A DNA stretch of 64,000 nucleotides, from assembly GCA_914767885.1 (NCBI GenBank), contig CAJZBQ010000052.1, forward strand, positions 590,501 to 654,500, written 5' to 3'. The position numbers were made by a program, and so were the translations under genes. This DNA comes from Blepharisma stoltei (lineage: Eukaryota; Ciliophora; Heterotrichea; Heterotrichida; Blepharismidae). Below are positions 53,343 through 64,000 of the stretch, in pieces. Below the pieces are notes generated by a model. It had not been told where the DNA came from, searched no databases, and worked only from the letters and a program-made list of their open reading frames with translations. How positions within the stretch are numbered: the first letter of the stretch is position 1; every line of letters starts with the position of its first letter.

Positions 53343-56300
53343 ATGCAAGTTCATAACACTCCAAAATACTTTTCTTTAGGCCTCAAAAACAAACCACAAA
53401 AATTATCTAAGCTTACAATTGAATTACCTGAAACAGACGATTCTTTGCCCGAATCTCCAAAAGTTCAAAGCTGCAAAGTGTCCAAGAGATCCCCTTCTCA
53501 TAGACTTATTGGCTTTTCAAGGCCTAAAGCCATGAGCAAAACACCAAAAAGTTCTCATCCTCCCTCTGCTAACTCCCCTCCCCCGTCAACACTCAAGGAA
53601 GGGGTTAATTTTTTTTCTTCAAAATTTTAAAAAAATTTGTAAAAATTGAGAAGTAAAAATTAATTTAATTTGCGAAATTTATATTTTAAAGCTCAAGCTG
53701 CCTAAAAATTAATCAGAATTTGCTAGAGATTTTCGTTATAATAATTATTTTTCATAAAAAATTTTATATTTAAAACATTTTTATTCGCTCACAGGGGGGA
53801 AGTAAGGCAAAAATTAGCCATTCTACAAGCAGTACACCTATAGGTACATTAAAATCATTTCGATTCCCAGCAACAACAAGAAATGCCGATCTCAACAAAA
53901 CCCCTCTTCCAATAAAGTCCGTATCAGCTAAAAATTTGCTGAAACCCAGAATCAACTTAATAAAAAAGAAACTAAAGCCCCGACTTATCAGCAGCTCGAC
54001 ATTTAAAAAAATGTCTCAAGGTCTCAACAAAACTCAGAAAACTGAAAAAGTCCCTGAAACAGGCTCGTCTCCAAATTTAAGCAGCGTTATCACACAACTT
54101 AAATCAAGCCAGCCATATGAAGCTAACCAATCCGATGAAGACGAAATTGAAATAACTAGTCAAGCACAGGTCGCAACCAGACACCCCTACCCCCTAAAAG
54201 TGGTACCCCCCCCACCCCCCCTTTTAATGGCACCCCACCCCCCTTAACATAGCATAAATATATGGCAAATGCAAATTTAGATCAGCGTGATAAATGAATT
54301 ATTATTTTAAATATTCAAAATTACTGATTTATACAATATCCACATAGCGTAGCAGAATCGATGAGAACTTCCTATAACTACTAACTCCCCCCCCCCTCCG
54401 TGAGCGAACAAAAAAAATTTTGTTCGCTCACGGAGGGGGGTTAATTTTTTTTTTTAAAAACAATTTATATATAAAATTTTATAAAAAATATTTTTTTCGA
54501 AATTTAAAAAAATCCTAATTTGCAAAAAATTGGGAAGCAAATATTAATTTAATTTGCAAAATTTATGTTTTAAAACGCAATTTGTTTAAAATTAAACAGA
54601 ATTAGCTCTAGATTTCATTATACTAATTATCACTTATATATCAAAATTTTTTTCCATTAAAATTTTTTCTATTAAAAAAATTTTTGTTCACTCACGGAGG
54701 GTGGGTTTTTGGTCAAAAAATAGCGATTTTTTCTAATGGTTTTGTTCGCTCACGGAGGGGGGGGGGGGGAGTAAGCACACTACATATGAAAAAATTTGTT
54801 AGCAAGCATAATAAAGATCTTTGGTATTAATTAGCAGTATATCCTGCATATATTTATGAACTTTATGTAGCAATGGGTAAAGAGTCGAATTAGAGATCCA
54901 AAAGTAAAACTGACAATTGAAAATACTATTTTTATAGCACTATTGAATCCTGTTGCCAATTCAGTCCTGCAATCCTTGTACAATGGGCATCAGATTATGA
55001 ATCAATAAATTTAATGCAACTTATTGTATTGTGCTTGGCTAATTTAATAATTAATGCCATTATCTATATCTTTGGCATTATATTTATAAATATAAAACAC
55101 ACAAATTTAATATATTTTCTAATTAATTGTTAATTAATTTAAATTTATTAATTAATCATAAATATTAAAGTAATTTATGGACTTAATTTATCAATATAGT
55201 GTTTTAATTGGATTATATTTAAATTATTTTGCTTGTTTCCTATCAATTACTTCTATAGGATAATACCTTTATTTTTTGAGGGGGGTGGGGTGCCATCTGT
55301 GAAAGAGGGGGTGGGGGTACCATTTTTAGGGGTGGGGGGGTGTCTGGTTTCGACCTCTGCTTGACCAAATAACCAATGAATTATGATACAAAGAGCACTT
55401 ATTCAATACATTTCAAGGCCTCCATTTAGTTCAAATGTTCCCTCCTGCAGATTTAAAGATGATTAAAGAAAAACAACTGATAATCCCTCGAAGAAAAGGC
55501 TATGAAACCACAAAAACAGTCATTTTTGACTTAGACGAGACCTTAGTCCACTGTAGTGACAATTTTGAAAATTCTGATGCTATTTTGCCTATTACTTTGC
55601 CGTCTGGCGAGTCTATAGATATCGGCATTAATATTCGACCTTATGCTATAGAATGTTTAAAAGCTGCTAATAAGCACTCAGAAATATTTGTGTTTACTGC
55701 CTCACATCGCTGCTATGCTGATGTCGTTTTAGACTTTTTAGACCCCAATAACGAACTAATTCACCACCGATTTTACAGAGAAAATTGTCTTGAGGTCGGA
55801 AAAGCACTAATAAAAGACCTTACTCCCCCCCTCCGTGAGTGAACAAAAAAATTTTGTTCACTCACTAGGGGGGTTAATTTTTTTTTTTTTAAAACAATTT
55901 ATATATAAATTTATAGAAAATATTTTTTTCGAAATTTAAAAAAATCTTAATTCGCAAAAATTGGAAATCAAATATTAATTTATTTATAAAATTTATGTTT
56001 TAAAAAGCAATTCGTTTAAAATTAAACAGAATTAGCTCGAGATTTCATTATACTAATTATCACTTATATATCAATTTTTTTTTCCTTAAAAAATTTTTGT
56101 TCACTCTCGGAGGGTGGGTTTTTGGGCAAAAAAATAGGGATTTTTCTAATGGTTTTGTTCACTCACGGAGGGGGGGAGTTAGGATTTTTAATAGGAAATT
56201 AAAAGACACAGTCATAGTTGACAACTCAGTCTACGCTTTTGGGTATCAGCTTGATAATGGAATCCCTATAATTTCTTGACACAACAATAAGCATGATAAA

Positions 56301-56426
56301 GAACTTTTCAATTTAATTGACTATTTAGAAGCATTATCTAAGGTAGAAGATGTCAGAGCTGTAAATAGGCACGTGTTTCATCTTCGCACTTTTTACGAGG
56401 ATTATATAAAAGAGTATAACTTATAA
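53343..56426 (+). CDS. SCP/FCP1-type (CTD small phosphatase-like) protein phosphatase
   Basis: HAD-family Ser phosphatase of the RNA polymerase II CTD phosphatase group. It starts at 53343 (MQVHNTPKYFSLGLK). A long basic Ser/Pro-rich N-terminal region is followed by the catalytic domain: VIFDLDETLVHCSD (DxDxT nucleophile), VFTASHRCYADVVLDFLDP, HHRFYRENC, KDL, VIVDNSVYAFGYQLDNGIPI (motif IV) and a C-terminus reading SWHNNKHDKELFNLIDYL with W = TGA. Three insertions are removed in frame: 53573-53802, 54157-55373 and 55823-56178. That gives about 424 residues. The real substrate (CTD or SMAD/lipin-type) cannot be told from sequence. Confidence 0.9.
53573..53802. mobile_element. Degenerate family B MITE in CTD phosphatase gene
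   Basis: 230 bp, CTCCCCTCCCCC...CAGGGGGGAAG, TAA duplication (53570-53572, 53803-53805). The right end TTCGCTCACAGGGGG is recognisably B. Removal joins P-P-S-A to K-A-K-I-S-H in frame. Confidence 0.75.
54157..55373. other. 1.2-kb composite IES in CTD phosphatase gene
   Basis: Flanked by AAATAAC (54150-54156, 55367-55373). Inverted termini of about 80 bp (GGTCGMAACCAGACACCCC then TGGTACCCCC and ATGGCACCCCACCCCC). Contains a nested family B MITE (54386-54771). The rest is AT-rich. Removal joins E-I-E-I-T to N-E-L-W-Y in frame. Confidence 0.8.
54386..54771. mobile_element. Family B MITE nested in a larger IES
   Basis: 386 bp, TAA duplication (54383-54385, 54772-54774). The motif hairpin is on the left and the doubled motif on the right, that is, opposite orientation to 42518-42901. 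Confidence 0.9.
55823..56178. mobile_element. Family B MITE in CTD phosphatase catalytic domain
   Basis: 356 bp, TTA duplication (55820-55822, 56179-56181). Hairpin left, doubled motif right. Excision leaving one TTA joins L-I-K-D-L to R-I-F-N-R-K-L-K-D-T, the conserved spacing before VIVDNS. Confidence 0.9.
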
Positions 56427-56507
56427 TTACATCAAAAATGCACTAGTTAATTAACCTTCTACCGATTTTTTGTGTACCTAATGGAATATTTGTAATTTCT
56501 TGTAAAA

Positions 56508-57435
56508 TTATGTTGGAAAATTTCTTGGATAAATTTTGCACTGGACTTGGGGTGGAATCTTGAGGCGTTTTGCCTTCAGATTTTGCAGACTTGTCAGAGG
56601 AGATTTTTCGCTCGTCTGAGTTTTGGCTTTTGGCTGAGAATTTAAAATACTCATTGACTTTTGTTTTTCTAGATATTGGTGTGTAGTAATTATCGCTTTG
56701 TGTTTTTTAATGGCTGCTGTCAAATGGCAAATTACAGTTACTTTTATATGAAAAATTACAATAATTAGGTATTTTTTTATGATAACCCATTTTTAATCTT
56801 TCACATCTTTTATAGTGAATTTGCCTTTCTTGCACTTTTTGCATATAGTAATCGGAATTATTTTTATAAACTTTTTCAAACCCATCTTTCCTTTTAACAT
56901 ACAAATCTTCGCCTATCCTATCATTTTTTTTCTTTTTTCCTGAAGAATTTCTGACAAAATCAATGACTTCTCCAACAACGTAGCCCATTTCTTCTTCAAA
57001 AAGCTCAGCTAGTTTGACTGGGGTTGTGCGAGGCGATTTTTGGACGTAAAATTTGAAGATTAAGCCATTATTGGTATATAGAGGAGACAGAAAAGGGATA
57101 TCAAGGCAGGCTGAAATTAATTGAGAGGTAGAGTAGTTTGAAAGATGCTCTTTGCTGGTTAGGTAGGAAAGAGGCATAAATGAGGAGGATTGAAGGGAGG
57201 GGTCCATTTGGATTACTTGCTGAATAAGAGCTGTGAGGAAACTGCTAGGCTGAGGGTAGAGAACTAGGTAAGGATTACTGTGAAAATTGTCAAGAGTGAC
57301 ATCAGAAATAATTTCTGTTTGGAGGTTTGAAGAAGTTGTTGGGACAAATATAAAGGGTGAGATTTCCATTATCTCCATTTTGCTATTAACATATAAGGGG
57401 ATATGATGTCTTCTAATTATTATGCTATCTGCCAA
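56508..57435 (-). CDS. Hypothetical protein, possibly with a 19-nt intron near its 3' end
   Basis: Not recognised. Starts MADSIIIRRHHIPLYVNS. The body is Ser/Leu-rich (LYPQPSSFLTALIQQVIQM) with a basic C-terminal third (SSGKKKKNDRIGEDLYVKRK, QERQIHYKRCERLKMGYHKK). The first frame stops at 56707 while a second frame (AAIKKHKAIITTHQYLEKQ) continues to 56508. On the minus strand GTAATTTGCCATTTGACAG (19 nt) would join them as S-N-S-A-I-K-K. That is longer than other introns here, so a frameshift or a different junction remains possible. Confidence 0.45.
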
Positions 57436-57582
57436 TAATAGTTCATATTAGAATTTATATATGAAAGACTCATATAGTCTGAGCCTCCTGATGGCTCAGC
57501 TATACAATATTTTTATTGTGTTTATAATTTAAGTGTTAATGATATAATAAATTTAAAGGAAAAAATTGTAAAAATTAACTTA

Positions 57583-58550
57583 CTCTCCCCCCCCCATTTA
57601 ATAACGAACATTTTTTTTGTTCGTTATTAAATGGGGTCTAACTTATAAAAATTTTGGGAAAAAAAATATATAAAATTTATATTAAATATCTATGATTTTT
57701 ATATAAAAATTTCAATAAAAGGGTTAATAATAAAAGGAGTCAAATGATGACAACAGAAAGAGAAATCGCCTAAATGCAGGCGAAAAGATATAGAAATTGC
57801 TAACTCCCCCCTCCTCCGTGAGCTAATAAAATCATTAAAAAAATCCCTCACCTTCTATGAGCGAGCAAAAAATTTTTTATGGAAAAAAATTCTGATATAT
57901 AAGCGATAATTATTATAATGAAATCTCTGGCTAATTCTGTTTAATTTTAAACAAATTGCGTTTTAAAACAGAAATTTTATAAATTAAATTAATATTTGCT
58001 TCCCAATTTTTGCAAATTAGTGTTTTGTTTTTAAAACTTCGAAAAATTTTTTATGGAAAAGATTTTGATATATAAACGGTAAATTATTATAATGAAATCT
58101 CTGGCTAATTCTGTTTAAATTTTAAATAAACTGCGTTTTTAAAACATAAATTTTATAAATTAAATTAATATTTGCTTCCCGATTTCTGCGAATTAGGATT
58201 CTTTTTAAAATTTCGAAAAAAAAAAATTTCTATAAAATTTTATATATAAATTGTTTTATAAAAAAAAATAAACCCCCTCCGTGAGCGAACGAAAATTTTT
58301 TTATTCGCTCACGGAGAGGGGGAGTAAGAGCCAGCTTAAGATTAAGCCACTAATAGCTTATTAGCTCTTATTTATTATTCTTTGCTCGATTATACTTGTC
58401 CTTATCTTACTCTAACTACTTAAAATTAGTAAGCTATAGAGATTAAATTAGCTTATATAATTTTATAGTAAATTTTGTTCGTTATTAAATGGGGCCTAAG
58501 AAAAAATTTTTAGGAAAAAAATGACGGTTTTGCTATTAAATGGGGGGGAG
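57583..58550. mobile_element. Family U MITE-like element with nested family B MITE
   Basis: 968 bp, CTCTCCCCCCC...GGGGGGGAG, motif CATTTAATAACGAACA, TTA duplication (57580-57582, 58551-58553). Motif hairpin at the left (57590-57641), doubled motif at the right (58475-58496 and 58530-58550). The nested B element lies at 57804-58324. Intergenic. Confidence 0.8.
57804..58324. mobile_element. Family B MITE with internal tandem duplication, nested in family U
   Basis: 521 bp, TAA duplication (57801-57803, 58325-58327). The interior of about 170 bp (from TTTTTTATGGAAAA through TTTGCTTCCC) occurs twice in tandem (about 57865-58035 and 58040-58200), which explains its extra length over other B copies. 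Confidence 0.85.
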
Positions 58551-58802
58551 TTAAAACACAGAAATAAAATTAATGCGTTGACTAAAGATAATTATTTTCA
58601 TTTGATATAAAAATTTGAATAAAGTGCCTTTTTAGAATTATCGTTATATAATTAAAGTATTAATTTTTTCAAAAATAATAAATTTAAAAGCCCGGCCTCT
58701 TTTGTTCTATTAAAATAAGTTTTAAAAATAAAATAAAACCCAAGAGCTCAAATCTCATAGCTAGATCAAAAGATGTTAGGAACATAATAATTAGTGGCGA
58801 AA

Positions 58803-59096
58803 ATGGTGAAGATGCCGAAAACCATTAGGACATATTGTCCTAAGCTGAAGACCCACACAGTCCACAAAGTCACCCAATACAAGAAAGGGAAAGAATCCAG
58901 CTTAGCTCAAGGCAGAAGAAGATACGATGCCAAGCAAAAAGGTTACGGTGGTCAGACCAAGCCTATTTTCAGAAAGAAAGCCAAAACTACAAAGAAAGTC
59001 GTTCTCAGACTTGAGTGCACCAAATCAAAAGTCAGAAGGCTAAAAGTTATCAAGAGATGCAAGACTTTCATAATCGAGGAAAAGAAAAAGAAATAA
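58803..59096 (+). CDS. 60S ribosomal protein eL42 (L36A/L44)
   Basis: Large-subunit protein at the E-site. About 97 residues from the ATG at 58803 ([16 protein letters not shown]). An upstream GTG at 58794 is not needed and the family starts MV.xPKT. Conserved core [59 protein letters not shown]. The Pro of TKPIF, linked in other eukaryotes to cycloheximide sensitivity, is kept. Of the four zinc-ligand cysteines usual in the family, the first of each pair remains (TYC, LEC) while the partners are K/L- and V/R-type residues, so the zinc site looks degenerate. Confidence 0.95.
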   Translation: MVKMPKTIRTYCPKLKTHTVHKVTQYKKGKESSLAQGRRRYDAKQKGYGGQTKPIFRKKAKTTKKVVLRLECTKSKVRRLKVIKRCKTFIIEEKKKK

Positions 59097-59372
59097 TAAG
59101 TAACTAACACTTATAGACAAACATCATTAGTTTATCATTATATGAGAAAAGTGGATTCTTTAATATAGCTGCTTTATTTGACTTAAGAATAAGAATTTTG
59201 ACAGACGAATACACATTAGTTTTGATATTTAAATTAATGATTGGGATTTTTGAGAATGATTGAAAATTCGCAGTTTATAATAAACTAATTATGTTTATTA
59301 CATATGCTTATGATGATTCCTTTAATATTTCTGTGAAATCGATCTTAATGCTTATTTAAATTAATTATCTTA

Positions 59373-59894
59373 TTCCCCCCATTCTTGATCGAACTGCTCG
59401 CCATCGATGGGTTTAAAAAAAAATTTTATATATAAAATAAAAAATATATATGTATTTTTTTTTATTTACTTTTAAATAAGAGGGTTAAGAGTATTTAATA
59501 ATTATTTTCACAGCAAAAAATTGATTTAATTTCATAAAATACCAATTTTTAATATTTTGATTTATTAGTTACCCTTTAAACTGTATAAATTTTAATTTGT
59601 TCCTTATTGAATTAAAAATTTTAAATTTTAAAGAATCTCTATTTTTTAGATTATTGAGTATTTAAGATGACTAAAAATCACTTCGGATGGTTGATTCCGT
59701 AGCTTTCTGTCGTTTCAAAGTCTCTGAAAACAACTTCATTATGTACATCTTCCCAAGCTTTTGATTATTAATATATTTTTTATATATATATAAAATTTGC
59801 ATGATATGAAAATCGTTCGATCAAGGATGGGGGTTAATTTTCCCAATTTTAGTAATTTTTACAGTCAATCGTTCGATCAAGGATGGGCGGGGAG
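59373..59894. mobile_element. Family S MITE downstream of eL42
   Basis: 522 bp, TTA duplication (59370-59372, 59895-59897). Degenerate hairpin at left (TTCCCCCCATTCTTGATCG...CGATGGG), doubled motif at right (59815-59836 and 59867-59894). The interior closely matches 14082-14510 (for example CACTTCGGATGGTTGATTCC). Confidence 0.85.
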
Positions 59895-59918
59895 TTAATA
59901 AAAATTGATTATAGTTGA

Positions 59919-60938
59919 TTAATCTTTTACTAATTTCGCTTCGTCCTCCTCTTTTCTTTTGTTACAGCATTTCTGTATAATTACGAATTTCAACATGAAA
60001 AAGTCAACGTAAACACATAATGCTCCTAATACATATCTTTCTCTCGGAATCACCCTAAATTTTCCTTGTGCAATCATCTTTGAATGGACAACTGAGAAAA
60101 CGCCAAACCCTGCAAACATAACTGCAACGATTAGTAAGGCTAAATGCTCTGCATGGAATATAAATATCTGAGCAGTTATGTTGACAATTGTTATCCCTAA
60201 TATCCAAAAAAGGGCTTTAGGCACTTTATATGTTTTTCTTTCTACTGTCACAGATAAAAAAACTGCAAAATTAACGGTCACATATGAGGTTAACACTATA
60301 AATCCTGTCCATTGTTCAAAAAACAATGAAAAAAGTGACCCCAGCATTGCTCCTAGCCCAAGTGTAAAAAGAATTCCAAATATAGCAGACAAAATTAAGC
60401 TTTTGCCGATAGCTTCAACTTTAAAGAGAATAATTGCGATCGGGACAAGTGAAGCTTTAAAAAGCAATGCTAAGTAAAGTTTTGATTCTGAGAACTCATA
60501 GACTTCGTCTATAAAGAAAAAGAGGCAGGCTTCACCAAACACAAATAGAACATGTACCAAGCGCAAACCTATGATTTTTCTTACTCCCCCTTCTGTAAGC
60601 GAACAGAAAATCTTTGTTCATTTATGGAGAGGTTTTAATTTTGTTTTAAATTTATATAAATTTATAGTAATTTTTTTTTTCGAGATTTAATTAAATATTA
60701 ATTTAATTTGCAAAGTTTATGTTTTAAAATGCAATTTATTCAATTAGCTAGATATTTCATTATATTAGTTATCACTTATATATCAAATTTTTTTCATAAA
60801 AAATTTTTGTTCACTCAGAAGGTTGCTTTTTTTGAAAACATAGGGATTTTCTAATGGACTCACGGAGGGGGGAATTAGGTAAACCAGCTCTTCATTGTCA
60901 GAATGCTCCTGTGAAAGAGAGAAACTTGGATCTTTCAT
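59919..60938 (-). CDS. TMBIM/BAX inhibitor-1 (Lifeguard) family membrane protein
   Basis: Seven-helix membrane protein of the TMBIM/LFG family (Ca2+ leak and stress tolerance in ER/Golgi of other eukaryotes). The start is taken at 60938 (MKDPSFSLSQEHSDNEE). A family B MITE (60584-60874) is removed to join EELVYL to RKIIGLRLVHVLFVFG, as in the family (F.RKVY..L..Q). Hydrophobic helices follow (LYLALLFKASLVPIAIILF, SAIFGILFTLGLGAMLGSLF, GFIVLTSYVTVNFAVFL, ALFWILGITIVNITAQIFIF, LALLIVAVMFAGFGVF), ending VLGALCVYVDFFMLKFVI, like the family's YVLAALSLYLD segment. The open frame extends upstream of 60938 without ATG, so the start could lie beyond a small intron. Confidence 0.8.
60584..60874. mobile_element. 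Family B MITE in TMBIM gene
   Basis: 291 bp, TTA duplication (60581-60583, 60875-60877). CTCCCCCTTCTGTAAGCG at left with a decayed hairpin, CTCACGGAGGGGGGAA at right. More diverged and shorter than other B copies. Removal is in frame. Confidence 0.85.
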
Positions 60939-61175
60939 CGTTAATTTTATTATTTCGCTATTCAAATATTCCGAATAACTGACATTATCTATTTAACCAC
61001 CATAAATTTACTTATCAGCCCTATTAAGCTCTAGCTCGTCGAAAACTATCTCTTTTACATTTTTTTATTTTTCAATGAGTTCACCAGAGTATTTTTTCCA
61101 ATTTAACGTTAATTCTAACTGTTAAATTCATTAGAAATTTGCTCAAGATTTTCATATTTAACATAAATCTACTGG

Positions 61176-63218
<2,043 letters not shown>

Positions 63219-63541
63219 ATTTATGATGATGGTAATTAAAGGAATAGCGCTGTATCAATAAATTTACTGTATTTAAATACTGATTTTTTGCGAAATTATT
63301 ATGTAAGGGAAAAATAAACTTCTAAAATTAATAAATTTTGATATTTTAGGCAGAATTATTTAAAATAAATAGTAGCTGAGTTTAAATGAAGGGTTTTTTA
63401 TTATTGAATAAAATCTAATTTGTAGTAAACAACAGTTACTTTATAATTCGTGATAGCAAATATCAAAAATATGACAAACATAATGATTGAACCATTGGAA
63501 AAATCCCCAATGCTTAAAATGTATAAGACGCCAAACTAATT
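63219..63541. other. AT-rich divergent intergenic region
   Basis: 323 bp between divergent genes. No recognisable motif. Confidence 0.4.
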
Positions 63542-64000
63542 ATGTCTCTACATCTCAAGGGTATAATCAGTATTTATTTATATTAAAAATATTAAATTTG
63601 CTTATTATCATCTAGCTCAATAAAAACAAGATACTCCCGAATCGGGAAGGCTTCTCTTCACCAATACACCTCTCTTTTCACCAAAATTTATAATACCCGC
63701 AGCTCAGACTCCACAAACGAAAATCAAAATCTTGATGATGTCTTAAAAAAAATTTCCGAAAAACAAGAAGCAGACACAAGAAGAAAAAGACAATCCCAGC
63801 CAAAGCCGAGCTCAGCGTTTACATCAGTATCAAGAGAAACATATTCGTCAATAGGAAGCCGAGCTAGAGTAGTCCCTGATCCTGGATGGTATAATCCTTC
63901 ATATGAGCTTACATCTTCACATGTATTATCAGTCCCTAAATTTAAGACAAGGAAAAATCGTTCAAGAAATAAATGAGAATCATTAAAATCGTCAATGCTT
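63542..64000 (+). CDS. Partial gene, Ser/Arg-rich protein (continues beyond window)
   Basis: ATG at 63542 (MSLHLKG). A 51-bp TA-bounded IES (63564-63614) is removed to join G to SSIKTRYSRIGKASLHQ, after which the frame is open to the window edge, including a TGA Trp at 63974. A motif VVPDPGWYNPSYELTSSHVL recalls the PGxYxP-type repeats of ciliary/sperm-tail proteins, but one copy is not enough to assign a family. Basic and Ser-rich overall. Confidence 0.55.
63564..63614. other. 51-bp TA-bounded IES near gene start
   Basis: TA at 63562-63563 and 63613-63614. AT-rich with TAA codons. Removal links the only nearby ATG to the downstream open frame. Confidence 0.6.

Noticed and set aside
53936-54247. 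Separate proline-rich gene ending PPPPPLLMAPHPP
   Set aside because: The proline run is the translated terminal repeat of an IES; the upstream part belongs to the CTD phosphatase N-terminus.

Overview
The window reads as germline (micronuclear) DNA of a heterotrich ciliate, most likely Blepharisma. Three things point there. First, TGA is read as tryptophan inside many conserved proteins (IP3 receptor, importin beta, CTD phosphatase, WD40 proteins), while TAA and TAG end genes. Second, introns are 15-16 nt long (9078-9092, 9299-9314, 35921-35935, 37914-37928). Third, many conserved genes are broken by AT-rich or repetitive insertions whose removal restores the reading frame exactly, as expected of internal eliminated sequences (IESs) that are spliced out of the somatic genome. 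The species name is inference.

Layout. 1-7015: an IP3-receptor-like channel (C-terminus beyond the window) and an RBR ubiquitin ligase, both on the minus strand and interrupted by several insertions. 8178-21970: a dense block with TBL1-like WD40 protein, a polytopic membrane protein, importin beta, a calmodulin-like protein, a long NDPK-domain protein, a methyltransferase, a Sen54-like protein, a mitotic cyclin, a second calmodulin-like protein and an unknown protein. 22434-28857: methylmalonyl-CoA mutase among ciliate-type unknown or coiled-coil genes. 30442-35443: one large receptor-like gene (periplasmic-binding-like ectodomain plus about ten membrane segments) carrying six or more insertions. 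35900-51363: signalling and ciliary-type genes: FHA protein, EIPR1, FHA-PP2C, a myristoylatable pseudokinase, coiled-coil protein, EF-hand/WD40 protein and a DYRK-family kinase. 53343-64000: CTD-type phosphatase, ribosomal eL42, a TMBIM/BAX-inhibitor protein, dihydrolipoamide dehydrogenase and the start of another gene.

Insertions fall into classes. (i) MITE-like elements in four families (here B, S, T, U) whose ends differ in sequence but share CTCCCC...GGGGAG termini, a 3-bp TNA target duplication and the same asymmetric end layout. (ii) SINE-like retroelements in two families with 11-17 bp target duplications. (iii) Long hairpin (palindromic) IESs. (iv) Short unique IESs of about 36-105 bp, mostly TA-bounded. 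Some are nested, and one nested case has an empty-site copy elsewhere in the window. Several frame-verified excisions have no TA at the boundary.

Genes are packed tightly (two convergent stop codons abut at 36859/36860), so most of the non-genic length is transposon-derived and would be absent from the somatic genome. No rRNA, tRNA, CRISPR array or transposase gene was recognised.
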